NCBI GenBank assembly: GCA_022842785.1
Contig: JALHOW010000003.1
Span: 558,001-622,000 of the forward strand
Length of the DNA stretch: 64,000 bases
Direction: 5' to 3'
Source of the DNA: Hyphomicrobiaceae bacterium
GTDB taxonomy: Bacteria; Pseudomonadota; Alphaproteobacteria; Rhizobiales; Hyphomicrobiaceae
The translations under genes and the position numbers were made by a program. Shown here one piece after another: positions 36,743 through 45,632 of the stretch; position 1 is the stretch's first letter, and each line of letters begins with the position of its first letter. The notes beneath the pieces were generated by a model. It was not told the origin of the DNA, did no database searches, and saw only the letters and a list, made by a program, of their open reading frames with translations.

Positions 36743-38290
36743 ATGGGGGCAGAGGACGGGCTCGTGCGCGGCATCGTGAGCGGCGCGCATGTCATCGATC
36801 AGGCCACATTCGACGCCCGCATCGAGCGAGCCGCGGCCGGCCTCGCCACGCTCAGCGTCGGCCAGGGCGACTGCGTCGCAATCCTCATGCGCAACGACAT
36901 CGCCTTTCTGGAAGCCTCCTACGCCGCCATTCGCCTCGGCGCCTACGCCGTGCCCATCAACTGGCACTTTCATCCCGAAGAGATCGGCTACATCCTGCGC
37001 GACTGCAAAGCCAAGGCGCTAGTCACCCACGCCGATCTGCTCGATGCCGCACGACGAGCCGCCTCGCCCGGCCTCACCATCCTGGCTACCCCCACGCCCG
37101 ATGCGATCGCGCGCGCCTTTGCCATTCCACCGGAACGCTGCGCCCTCCCGTCCGATACTCAAAGCTGGGACGACTTTATCGAAGCGCACGCCCCCTGGTC
37201 CGGCGCCGCGCGCCCGCAAACGCTCAGCATGATCTACACGTCCGGCACGACCGGCCACCCGAAGGGCGTGCGTCGCGCACCGCCAACGCCCGAGCAACAG
37301 GAGGCGCTCAACGAGGCGCGGCGCGTCGTCTATGGCGTTTCACCCGGCATTCGCACGATCATGGCGGGGCCGCTCTATCACTCCGCACCCAATGCCTTCG
37401 TGCTGCGCGCCGCGCGCCTCGCCGAAGCGCTCATCCTCATGCCGCGCTTCGAGCCCGAGGAACTCCTCGCAACCATCGAGCGCCAGCGCATCGACACGCT
37501 CTTCATGGTGCCGACCATGTTCGTGCGCCTCATGAAGCTGCCCGACGAGGTCCGTCGCCGCTATGACGTCTCCTCGCTGCGTTTCGTCATGCACGCAGCC
37601 GCGCCCTGCCCCGTGCACGTCAAGCGCGACATGATCGAATGGTGGGGGCCTGTCATCTGGGAATTCTACGGTGCGACCGAGAGCGGCGCCGTCACCATCG
37701 TCTCGAGTGAGGACTGGCTGCGGAAGCCCGGCACAGTCGGCCGTCCCTCGAAGGGCGCGACGCTCTCCATCCAGGACGAGCAGGGCCGCGAGGTGCCGCA
37801 GGGCGAGATCGGCGAGGTCTTCTCGTCGATCAACTACTATCCCGAGTTCACCTACCACAATCTCCCCGAAAAGCGGGCCGAGATCGAGCGTCGCGGCCTC
37901 ATCACCGTCGGCGACATGGGCTACATCGATCCGGACGGCTATCTCTTTCTCTGCGATCGCAAGCGCGACATGGTCATCTCCGGCGGCGTGAACATCTACC
38001 CCGCCGAGATCGAAGCGGTCGCGGTGGCACTCCCGGGCGTCAAGGACTGCGCGGTCTTCGGCATTCCGGACGAGGAGTTCGGCGAGGCGCTCATCGCGCT
38101 CGTCGAGCCCATGCCGGAACATGCGCTCGACACCGAAGCTGTGCGCGCGCACCTGCAATCGCATCTCGCGAGCTACAAGGTGCCGCGCCGCATCGAGATC
38201 GCACACGACCTGCCGCGTGAGGACTCCGGCAAGATCTTCAAACGCCGCCTGCGCGAGCCCTATTGGAAGGATGCGGGTCGGCGCATCTGA
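36743..38290 (+). CDS. AMP-dependent acyl-CoA synthetase
   Basis: The 515-residue ANL-family enzyme activates a carboxylic acid through an acyl-AMP. Motifs are MIYTSGTTGHPKGVRR (P-loop), WEFYGATESG, VGDMGYIDPDGYLFLCDRKRDM with the ribose-binding Asp, and the C-terminal PREDSGKIFKRRLRE with the catalytic Lys. The substrate is unknown; similarity is to medium- or long-chain and bile-acid-type ligases. Good ribosome site GGGAGG. It lies next to a crotonase-fold gene and convergent to an MFS gene one base away. Confidence 0.92.
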   Translation: MGAEDGLVRGIVSGAHVIDQATFDARIERAAAGLATLSVGQGDCVAILMRNDIAFLEASYAAIRLGAYAVPINWHFHPEEIGYILRDCKAKALVTHADLLDAARRAASPGLTILATPTPDAIARAFAIPPERCALPSDTQSWDDFIEAHAPWSGAARPQTLSMIYTSGTTGHPKGVRRAPPTPEQQEALNEARRVVYGVSPGIRTIMAGPLYHSAPNAFVLRAARLAEALILMPRFEPEELLATIERQRIDTLFMVPTMFVRLMKLPDEVRRRYDVSSLRFVMHAAAPCPVHVKRDMIEWWGPVIWEFYGATESGAVTIVSSEDWLRKPGTVGRPSKGATLSIQDEQGREVPQGEIGEVFSSINYYPEFTYHNLPEKRAEIERRGLITVGDMGYIDPDGYLFLCDRKRDMVISGGVNIYPAEIEAVAVALPGVKDCAVFGIPDEEFGEALIALVEPMPEHALDTEAVRAHLQSHLASYKVPRRIEIAHDLPREDSGKIFKRRLREPYWKDAGRRI

Positions 38291-38291
38291 C

Positions 38292-39533
38292 CTACCCGCC
38301 CTTGTCGCCGGCAAGCTCTCGTGGCCGCATGAGCCGGAACGCAACAAGCGCCACGAGCATCAGCGCGGCCACACTACCAAACCCCGCCACCCATCCGGCC
38401 GGCGACATGCCGCCAGCGCGGTCGAGGCTCCAGCCGACCACAATCGGCCCCACAAACCCGCCTGCATAACCGAGCGATGAGTGCACGGCGAGTGTCGCGC
38501 CACGCCGCGCAGGCTCTGCCGTGCCTGCTGCGCCCGCGGTGAGCGACGAGGAATCGAGCCATACAACGAGCCCATAGACGAGCAGCAACGCCACCGCGAG
38601 CCAGTAAGACCAGACACCGACGAAGCCGATGGCCAAAGCCGTCACAATCGATCCGGCCATTGCAAGCTGAATGAGGCGACGCCTGCCGAGCCGAATGGCC
38701 ATCTCATTGCCGCTGACACTTGCCGCCACGCCCACCAAGCCGAGCAGCGTCATGACTGCCGCTGGAGAAAGCACAGACGCGCCCGCACCCGTGCTTGCCG
38801 CAACGTATCCAAGAAAGGCCACGCCCCATCCGCGCAGCGCGCTCATCTCCAGCGTGTGAACGCAGTAGCCGATCGCGTAGGCCATGGCCGAACGGTTGCG
38901 CAGGACGGGTAGGAAGTTGAACAAGCCGCCGCCATCACTCGGCTTGGCAGCCGGCGCCGTCCGGCGCGGGACGAAGAGCGCAATCATGCACCACGCGATG
39001 GCGGCTGTCAGAGCAGCCGCAAAGAACGCAAGCTGCCAGCCACCGAGGTTCGCGAGCAGATCTCCCGTCGCGAAGGAAAGAGCGCCGGAAATGCCGATGC
39101 TGGCCGCGTGCCCTGTCACCGCCCGCGACATCATCTTCGCGTCGACTTGATCGGCAAGCAGCTTGAGGCCGGTCATGTACGTCCCGGCCCAGCCAAGTCC
39201 GGTCAAGGCGCGGAAGCCCATGGCCGACCAGTAGCCCTCGGCGAAAAGCGCGAACCCGCCATGCCCCGCGACCGTCGCGCCGACCCCGAAGAGGTAGACG
39301 TACTTCGCATCCACGCGATCGGTCAGCGTCACGAGGATCGGCACGGCGAGCATGTAGGCCGCGTAGAAGCTCGCCGTGATCCATCCCGCCTGCGTGTTGG
39401 TGAGATCCCAAAGTGGGATCATGCGCGGCAGCAGCGCCGGCCAGAAAAAGGCGCCGATCTGCACCAGCACCTGAGCTGCGCAAACGATCGCCACGAGGCG
39501 CCGCGCCGCCGCTTGTTCCTCAGCCCCCTGCAT
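38292..39533 (-). CDS. MFS transporter
   Basis: The 413-residue protein has 12 membrane helices with the MFS loop between helices 2 and 3 (LTDRVDAKYVYLFG) and LGWAGTYMTGLKLLADQ in helix 4. ATG 39533 is preferred over a TTG nine codons upstream, being preceded by GGCAGGGA. The stop lies one base from the acyl-CoA synthetase stop. Uptake of an acid that the synthetase activates is conceivable, but the substrate is unknown. Confidence 0.9.
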   Translation of the reverse strand: MQGAEEQAAARRLVAIVCAAQVLVQIGAFFWPALLPRMIPLWDLTNTQAGWITASFYAAYMLAVPILVTLTDRVDAKYVYLFGVGATVAGHGGFALFAEGYWSAMGFRALTGLGWAGTYMTGLKLLADQVDAKMMSRAVTGHAASIGISGALSFATGDLLANLGGWQLAFFAAALTAAIAWCMIALFVPRRTAPAAKPSDGGGLFNFLPVLRNRSAMAYAIGYCVHTLEMSALRGWGVAFLGYVAASTGAGASVLSPAAVMTLLGLVGVAASVSGNEMAIRLGRRRLIQLAMAGSIVTALAIGFVGVWSYWLAVALLLVYGLVVWLDSSSLTAGAAGTAEPARRGATLAVHSSLGYAGGFVGPIVVGWSLDRAGGMSPAGWVAGFGSVAALMLVALVAFRLMRPRELAGDKGG

Positions 39534-39675
39534 TTCCCTGCCCCAATTCCCGCAAGCCAAGCGCTTCTTTGAACTCGTAGGCGCTGGCCATCAAGTCTCA
39601 AAAGCGAGGAACGGACCTGTCCTGCAAGCGGATCACAGGATCGCGCCAGAAGCGGGTGAAGAGCAAGCAGCCTGT

Positions 39676-39713
39676 TCGCGCCAAAGGCGCGACCATCTCA
39701 GCGCCAAAGGCTG
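39676..39713. repeat. Two triloop hairpins at the end of ubiB
   Basis: TCGCGCCAAAGGCGCGA (39676-39692) is a perfect seven-base stem on an AAA loop, just after the ubiB stop. A weaker similar hairpin at 39699-39713 overlaps the last ubiB codons. The first belongs to the same small-hairpin class as 3351-3365 and 48608-48622 and may mark the ubiB transcript end. Confidence 0.5.
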
Positions 39714-41287
39714 ATCGCAATTCCAACGAGTGCCAGCGCTCCGACCCACAGCGCCACGCGGCCCCACCGCTCCTGTCGCGCATCTGCCGCCGCAAGCCGC
39801 TCGACGGTCTCATCATCGAGGCGCACGCCACTGCGCGCGGCCTCGGCGAGCGCGAGCAGCGTCCGCTCGGCTTGCCCCAGCAGCGCCGGGACATCGCCCA
39901 GCAAGCGCCCGATCTCGCCTGCACCCTCGCGCGCATCCTTGAGTGCACCTGCCGGGCCGAGATTACTCTCGACCCATTCGCGCGCGATGGGCTCGGCCGC
40001 CGTCCAGATGTCGAGGTTGGCATCGAGCCCGCGCGCGACGCCTTCGACGACGACCATCGTCTTCTGCAGGTTTATCAACTCCGGCCGGGTCTGCATGTCG
40101 AAGACTTCGGTGTAGGCAAAGAGCTGCCCCAACAAATCCGCCATGGAAATCTCGCCCGCCGGCCGTCCCTGAATGGGCTCGCCGATCGCACGCAAGGCCT
40201 GCGCGAAGACTTCGACCGGATGATGCGGCGGCACGTATCCCGCCCAGAAATGCACTTCCGCGGCGCGGCGGTAATCGCGCGTGATAATGCCGTGCAGGAT
40301 TTCCGCGAGAAAGCGGCGCTCCTTGTGCCCGAGCCGCCCCATGATGCCGAAGTCCACCGCGACGACATTGCCTTCGCGGTCCACCATCAGGTTGCCCTGG
40401 TGCATGTCGGCGTGAAAGAAGCCATCGCGCATGGCATGGCGCAGGAAGGACTGCAGCACGGTGAGCCCGAGCGCGCGACGGTCGTTACCGGCGGCTTCGA
40501 GGCGCGCGTTGTCGGCAATCGGAATGCCGTCGATCCACTCGAGCGTGAGCACGCGCTTCGAGGTCCGCTTCCAGTCGACGCTCGGCACGCGAAAGCCGGC
40601 GTCGCCCTTGATGTTCTCCGCCATCTCCGAGATCGCCGCCGCCTCCAGCCGCAGATCCATCTCGATCTCGGTCGTGCGTGCGAGCGTCTCGACCACGGCA
40701 ACGGGCTTCAGGCGCCGTGTCGGTGCGTGGAAACGCTCGATCATACGGGCGGCGAAGAAGTAACTGTCGAGATCGCGCTTGAAGCGGCGCTCGACATCGG
40801 GGCGCAGCACCTTGACCGCGACTTCGCGGCGCTGACCGTCCTCGATCACGACGGCCTTGTGCACCTGGGCGATAGAGGCCGCAGCCACAGGCGGTCCGAA
40901 TTCGGCGAAGTGGTCCTCGACGCGTCCGCCGAGCGCAGCTTCGATCGCGGCGCGCGCCTCGGCCTGCGAGAACGGCGCCATGCGGTCCTGCAGGTTCGAG
41001 AGGTCGCGCGCAAGTTCCGGCCCGATCACGTCGGCCCGCGTCGCGAGAAACTGCCCAAGCTTCACGTAGCTCGGCCCGAGCCGCGTCAGCGCGCTGCTCA
41101 CACGCACGTCGGCACTTTCGCCGCGCCGGAACGGCCAGGCGAGCACGCGCACAGGCCACGTCGCGGCACGCGCCAGGCGCAGTGGCCAGGGCACAGGCAC
41201 GCCCTTCGGCACAAAGCGTACGCCATGCTGGGCGAGGACCAGCCCGGCGCGCGCGAGGCGCAGGAGGTTGAGAATTGGGCCAGCCAT
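39698..41287 (-). CDS. ubiB: UbiB family kinase-like protein of ubiquinone biosynthesis
   Basis: The 529-residue atypical kinase/ATPase supports ubiquinone synthesis at the inner membrane. It has the KxGQ motif SYVKLGQFLATRAD, the Ala-rich loop AAASIAQVHKAVV, the Lys in VAVKVLRP, the catalytic-like HADMHQGNLMV and the metal site VDFGIMGRLG. A C-terminal membrane helix (LWVGALALVGIAISLW) anchors it. In many relatives it sits beside ubiE and coaBC; here it is alone and divergent from the DUF1287 gene. ATG 41287 is chosen for the conserved N-terminus. Confidence 0.95.
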   Translation of the reverse strand: MAGPILNLLRLARAGLVLAQHGVRFVPKGVPVPWPLRLARAATWPVRVLAWPFRRGESADVRVSSALTRLGPSYVKLGQFLATRADVIGPELARDLSNLQDRMAPFSQAEARAAIEAALGGRVEDHFAEFGPPVAAASIAQVHKAVVIEDGQRREVAVKVLRPDVERRFKRDLDSYFFAARMIERFHAPTRRLKPVAVVETLARTTEIEMDLRLEAAAISEMAENIKGDAGFRVPSVDWKRTSKRVLTLEWIDGIPIADNARLEAAGNDRRALGLTVLQSFLRHAMRDGFFHADMHQGNLMVDREGNVVAVDFGIMGRLGHKERRFLAEILHGIITRDYRRAAEVHFWAGYVPPHHPVEVFAQALRAIGEPIQGRPAGEISMADLLGQLFAYTEVFDMQTRPELINLQKTMVVVEGVARGLDANLDIWTAAEPIAREWVESNLGPAGALKDAREGAGEIGRLLGDVPALLGQAERTLLALAEAARSGVRLDDETVERLAAADARQERWGRVALWVGALALVGIAISLWR

Positions 41288-41485
41288 GGGGCAGGGTTGT
41301 CCGTTGGAAGCGTGTGTCAGCAGGTGGCGGACGTTTGCCACGATCAGGCCGTGCGTCAAGCAGAATGGCGCCGAGCGGTTACAGCGGATTTTCCGGCTGC
41401 TCGGCTTGTATCACCCCCGTCGTTATGGATAACTCTGATCGGGACAAAAATTGCCGGCCATGAACAGGCCGGGGGGATAGCTGAA

Positions 41486-42856
41486 GTGAAGAAGAACAAC
41501 GGGCGCCGCAAGGCCAATGCCCGGCGGAAGAATGGGCGGCAGTCGGCGCCGCCCAATATGCCCGCACGCGCGCTCCCGGTCGCCGCGACAGCGCCTGCGC
41601 GCGAGCGCGGCCCTGCTCCGCGCACGACCATCTCGGCGCCGGCTCAGCGCCACATCGATTGGCCGGCACTCGCCATCCTTGTGCTGCCGCTGACCTTGAT
41701 GACGCTGCTGCACGCCTATCGCATCGACCCATCGCATGTCGTCACAAGGCCCACCGCGTGGCACGGCGATCTCAAACGTGAGGCCATGCCCGTGTTTCCG
41801 GAGCCGGCACATCATCTGACACGCGCACCCGCCGAGCCGCCACTTCCGGAATGGCATGGCAAGCTCGCGCTCGAAGCTATGCCTCTCTTTCCCGAGCCGA
41901 CGAACCACGCCTCCCTTGCGCCGGACGCGCCCGCGGCGCAGGCACAAGTGGAGGTGCCGCCACCTGACGCGCCGGAGACCGTCGTCACGGCTACTGAGCC
42001 GGCGCAAAGCACCTCAACGGCCGAAGTTGCGCCTATTGCAGGCGACGGCCAGGCTCGGACCGATGTCGCGATGCTCGCCGAACCTCAAGTATCCGTGCTC
42101 GAACCGCTCCCCCAACCTTGGCACGGCGACCTCTCACGCGAGGCCATGCCGCTCTTCCCTGAACCGACCAACAGCACCCGCGAGCGCCCGCCAGCTCCGC
42201 CATCCGTTGCCGCACTTCCGCCGCCCATGTGCGTGCCCGATGAGGCGCCACAATCAGCGAGCGCTGTTCCGCCTGCCAACTTCGGCCGCGCCCTCGCGGC
42301 TGCGGCGCTCGCGCAAACGGATGACTTCGTCATCTACAATGCGCGCTATGTGAGCCTCGCCTTTCCGGGCGGCGACACGAAGCCCCTCTACGGCGTCTGC
42401 ACCGACGTCGTCATCCGCGCCTACCGCGCACTCGGCATCGACCTGCAGGAAGTCATCCACGCCTCACGCCTCGGCCGCGGAGATGCGAGCATCGATCATC
42501 GCCGCGTCGAGGTCGTGCGCCGATTTCTCACGCGCTACGGCACGAGCCTCCCCATCTCCGAATTTGCCGAGGACTATCGCCCCGGCGACATCGTCACTTA
42601 TCACCGGCCCGAGGGACGCATCTCCCAGTACCACATCGCGATCGTGACCGACCGGATCGCGCCATCCGGGCGTCCGCTCATCGCCCACAATCGCGGCTGG
42701 GGGCCGCAGGTCGAGGATGCGCTCTTCGTCGACCGCATGACGGGGCACTACCGACTGTCGCGCGAGCAGGTCGAGGCCTTCCAACGCACACGCCCGCCGC
42801 GCGTGAGCGAGCGCCGTCGCCGCACGGCCGAGAGTGCCACGACCACGCGCCGTTAG
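41486..42856 (+). CDS. DUF1287 protein with N-terminal membrane anchor and threefold WHG repeat
   Basis: The 456-residue product starts at GTG 41486 with a Lys/Arg-rich head, a membrane helix (about residues 59-77), a Pro/Ala/Glu-rich linker, and a C-terminal DUF1287 domain (about 280-430) with LYGVCTDVVIRAYRALGID, DYRPGDIVTYH, HIAIVTDR and HNRGWGPQVED. DUF1287 resembles NlpC/P60 hydrolases, and Cys in GVCTDVV plus His in YHIAIV may be catalytic. The linker carries three copies of WHG-D/K-L-x2-EAMP-V/L-FPEP at residues 92-109, 123-140 and 212-229. A cell-wall role is inferred. Confidence 0.82.
   Translation: MKKNNGRRKANARRKNGRQSAPPNMPARALPVAATAPARERGPAPRTTISAPAQRHIDWPALAILVLPLTLMTLLHAYRIDPSHVVTRPTAWHGDLKREAMPVFPEPAHHLTRAPAEPPLPEWHGKLALEAMPLFPEPTNHASLAPDAPAAQAQVEVPPPDAPETVVTATEPAQSTSTAEVAPIAGDGQARTDVAMLAEPQVSVLEPLPQPWHGDLSREAMPLFPEPTNSTRERPPAPPSVAALPPPMCVPDEAPQSASAVPPANFGRALAAAALAQTDDFVIYNARYVSLAFPGGDTKPLYGVCTDVVIRAYRALGIDLQEVIHASRLGRGDASIDHRRVEVVRRFLTRYGTSLPISEFAEDYRPGDIVTYHRPEGRISQYHIAIVTDRIAPSGRPLIAHNRGWGPQVEDALFVDRMTGHYRLSREQVEAFQRTRPPRVSERRRRTAESATTTRR
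41759..42172 (+). repeat. Three in-frame 54-base repeats inside the DUF1287 gene
   Basis: Copies lie at 41759-41812, 41852-41905 and 42119-42172. Each encodes 18 residues with the invariant pattern W-H-G-x-L-x-x-E-A-M-P-x-F-P-E-P. The linkers between them differ in length and sequence, and codon choices vary among copies, so protein-level selection has kept the motif. Confidence 0.85.
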
Positions 42857-42858
42857 TC

Positions 42859-43935
42859 CTATCCTGCCCCGCCGGCCGTCACGGCCTTCTCGATGACCGA
42901 CCTGAAATCCGTCGGCGCGATCGTCAGCAGGTCCGGCCTCGAGGCTGCAAAGAAGCCGTCCACGGCGGCGCCCACTTCCGCGATCGGCACACCACGCAGT
43001 GCAGCTTCGAGATCGAGCACCATGCGCGGCGGCGTCACGAAGAAATCGCCGGTCAGCAGCAGCTCGCGCACCCGCCGCGCACCACCCGCGCCTTCGAGGC
43101 GAACATACGCGGAGACCGTCCCCCCTGCTCCCGTCAGCGATGCCTCGCTGACTTCGGCGCTTCGCGGATTGTCGATCTCGAAAACGAAATCATCGGTGCC
43201 GATCGTCTCGTTGTGGATCTTCTTCGCCAGCACTTCCTCGGCTTCGCTCGGCGCACCGGCCTCGAGGTCCAGCCCCAACTTCTCACGGAAGCCGAGCAGC
43301 ACCGCCTCCTGAACCTTGGCGATCTCCGGCGCCGTACCGCCGAGCAATGCCTTCAGCGTCGTCACGCGCTGCTCGGCCTTGTCGAGATCACGCTTCTGCA
43401 GCTTCGCCGCCGGCACATTGAGGCAGGCCATCATGCGCGCCGGATCGACGTCGATGAGTACCGTGCCCTGATAGAATAGCGTGTCCCCATCGAAGAAGCC
43501 GCCCGTGCCGCACAGCTTCTGGCCGCCGACCTCGATGTCGTTACGCGGCCGGAAGCGCGCCTCGATGGAGAATGTCTTGGAGAGCCCGTGCGCAACCGCC
43601 TCGCAGATCGCGCGCGTGTAATCGCCGAGCGAGGGCATGGGGAGGCGCTTACGCGACAGCACCAGCTCCCAGCCGATCTGGCCCTCGTCGAAGTATATGG
43701 CGCCGCCGCCCGTGATCCGCCGCACGAGCCCGATGCCGTTCGCGCGGCAGTGGTCGACCTTCACCTCGTGGCTCATGGCCTGATGGCGTCCGATCAATGC
43801 CGTCGGCGGAAAGCGTAGAAAACGCACCGTATCGGGTATCTCGCCAGCCTTGTGCAGCTCGATGAGCGCTTCATCGAAGGCAATCTGGGCGCGGCCATCG
43901 CGCAGGCCTGTGTCGATCACGCGGAATGTGGGCAT
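42859..43935 (-). CDS. Lipoate-protein ligase family protein (LplA-like)
   Basis: The 358-residue enzyme has the biotin/lipoate-ligase fold with RRITGGGAIYFDEGQIGWEL, the adenylate-binding NDIEVGGQKLCGTGGFF (Lys) and a C-terminal accessory domain (about residues 245-350). It would attach lipoic or octanoic acid to lipoyl domains through a lipoyl-AMP. No lipoyl-accepting gene (gcvH, lbpA, odhB) is in the window. Its N-terminus FRVIDTGLRDGRAQIAFDEAL is also used by scavenging-type ligases. ATG 43935 is chosen for family fit. Confidence 0.85.
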   Translation of the reverse strand: MPTFRVIDTGLRDGRAQIAFDEALIELHKAGEIPDTVRFLRFPPTALIGRHQAMSHEVKVDHCRANGIGLVRRITGGGAIYFDEGQIGWELVLSRKRLPMPSLGDYTRAICEAVAHGLSKTFSIEARFRPRNDIEVGGQKLCGTGGFFDGDTLFYQGTVLIDVDPARMMACLNVPAAKLQKRDLDKAEQRVTTLKALLGGTAPEIAKVQEAVLLGFREKLGLDLEAGAPSEAEEVLAKKIHNETIGTDDFVFEIDNPRSAEVSEASLTGAGGTVSAYVRLEGAGGARRVRELLLTGDFFVTPPRMVLDLEAALRGVPIAEVGAAVDGFFAASRPDLLTIAPTDFRSVIEKAVTAGGAG

Positions 43936-44035
43936 TGTTCTCTCCCTTCGTGCGGCGCCATTCATAGGTGTGCGGACATAGGTGTGCTGGGCGCCGGATC
44001 GTGTTCGAACGCGATCATAGAGTGAGCCGGAGCGG

Positions 44036-44055
44036 ATATTCAATAATTTGAATAT
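44036..44055. promoter_or_regulatory. AT-rich 20-base inverted repeat in a divergent promoter region
   Basis: Eight-base arms ATATTCAA and TTGAATAT flank a TAAT centre, and the outer bases AGCGG/CCGCT are also mirrored, though shifted by three bases on one side. It stands 101 bases from the lipoate-ligase start and 131 bases from the amidohydrolase start. An AT-rich palindrome in this GC-rich genome is a plausible regulator site. No consensus was recognised. Confidence 0.45.
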
Positions 44056-44186
44056 TTACCGCTGCAGCGGGCTTTTGGAGCTTATCCCTAGGGGAACATA
44101 CGGCATTACCCGGATAGGCGCGCTGTACGCTGCGGGACCTACTGGCCTGCAGCGCAGGGCAAAGGCCCCCGCATCGGAGGCTTCCC

Positions 44187-45527
44187 ATGACGCCCGCCAG
44201 CATCCGCGTGATCGCAACGGCACTCGGTCTGTTCCCGGCTTGCGCTTTCGCTCAGCAGGCGTCGGCACCCGCCCTCGTCACGCTCTTCGAGAACGTCCGC
44301 ATCTTCGACGGCAGAACGGCCACGCTTTCGGCATCCTCCCACGTGCTGGTGCGCGGCAACACGATCGCACGTATTTCATCGAGCCCGATTTCCGCAGAGA
44401 CGGGCGCGACCGTCATCGCCGGCGGCGGACGCGTGCTCATGCCCGGCCTCATCGACATGCACTGGCACACCATGCTGGTCCGCATGACGCCACCGATGAT
44501 GCTCGCCAGTGACGCCGGCTACATGAACCTTCAGGCCGGAGCCGAGGCCACGGCCACGCTCATGCGCGGCTTTACGACCGTCCGTGATCTGGGTGGCCCC
44601 TCTTTCGGATTGAAGCGTGCCATCGACGAGGGCCTCGTGCCCGGGCCACGCATCTATCCATCGGGCGCCATCATCACAGTTACCAGCGGACACGGCGATT
44701 TCCGCCAGTTCTCCGACCTCCCGCGCAAAATGGGAAGCGCGACCACCCGCGTCGAACAACTCGGCGGTAGCATGATTGCCGACAGCCCAGACGAAGTCCG
44801 GGTGCGCGTGCGCGAACAACTCATGCAGGGCGCGTCGCAGATCAAGCTCACCGCAGGTGGTGGCGTGGCCTCTCCGTTCAGCCCCCTCGATGTGACCACG
44901 TTCAACGAAGCCGAGCTTCGCGCCGCCGTCGAAGCTGCCGAGAACTGGGGCACTTACGTCTGCACGCACGCCTACACGCCGGCCTCGATCCAGCGGTCGA
45001 TCGCTGCTGGCGTCAAATGCATCGAGCACGCGCATCTCATGGACGACGCCACAGCGCAGCTCATGGCGGAGAAAGGCATCTGGCTGAGCACCCAACCCTT
45101 CCTCGACGTCGCGGGAACCGAAGGTTTGGGCCCGGCCAACCAGGCCCGCAAGCAGCAGGTCGTCACTGGGACCGAGAGAGTCTACGCGCTCGCAAAGAAG
45201 TACAAGCTCAAGACGGCATTCGGGACCGACATCCTCTTCTCGGCAGCCATGGCCGCACGGCAAGGCCGCATGCTTGCCGATCTCACCCGCTGGTACACGC
45301 CCGGAGAAACCCTCATCATGGCGACGTCTGGCAATACCGAGCTGCTTGCGCTCTCGGGTGCCCGTAATCCCTATCCCGGCAAGCTCGGCGTCGTGGAAGA
45401 GGGCGCGTTCGCCGACCTGCTGCTCGTCGACGGCAATCCGCTGGAGAACATCGAGCTGGTTGCTGCCCCTGACAAAAGCTTCCTGATCATCATGAAGAAC
45501 GGACGCATCTACAAGAACACGCTGTAG
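44187..45527 (+). CDS. Secreted amidohydrolase family protein
   Basis: The 446-residue enzyme has a signal peptide (residues 1-22, ending FAQQ), VRIFDGRTATLS, the metal motif PGLIDMHWHT (HxH as HWH), the bridging Lys in SQIKLTAGGG, later His in VCTHAYTP and IEHAHLMDD, and Asp in AFGTDILF. It fits the periplasmic Xaa-Pro/Xaa-Arg dipeptidase-like (imidazolonepropionase-related) group of metal-dependent hydrolases. The C-terminal GVVEEGAFADLLLVDGNPLENI is typical. Ribosome site GGAGG at 44177-44181. Confidence 0.9.
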   Translation: MTPASIRVIATALGLFPACAFAQQASAPALVTLFENVRIFDGRTATLSASSHVLVRGNTIARISSSPISAETGATVIAGGGRVLMPGLIDMHWHTMLVRMTPPMMLASDAGYMNLQAGAEATATLMRGFTTVRDLGGPSFGLKRAIDEGLVPGPRIYPSGAIITVTSGHGDFRQFSDLPRKMGSATTRVEQLGGSMIADSPDEVRVRVREQLMQGASQIKLTAGGGVASPFSPLDVTTFNEAELRAAVEAAENWGTYVCTHAYTPASIQRSIAAGVKCIEHAHLMDDATAQLMAEKGIWLSTQPFLDVAGTEGLGPANQARKQQVVTGTERVYALAKKYKLKTAFGTDILFSAAMAARQGRMLADLTRWYTPGETLIMATSGNTELLALSGARNPYPGKLGVVEEGAFADLLLVDGNPLENIELVAAPDKSFLIIMKNGRIYKNTL

Positions 45528-45632
45528 CCTTCTGGCATCAGGAGCGCGTCCATCCTTCGCCAATTGCTTTGGCATCATGCAACGGGGTCGCTAAATTGAC
45601 CGCCCGCCGCGCATGATCGCCGAAGGTTTCTG

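Noticed and set aside
39656-41485. Plus-strand extension that would make the DUF1287 protein 1066 residues long
   Set aside because: This part is antisense to ubiB; GTG 41486 follows a G-rich ribosome site and gives a sensible anchored protein.
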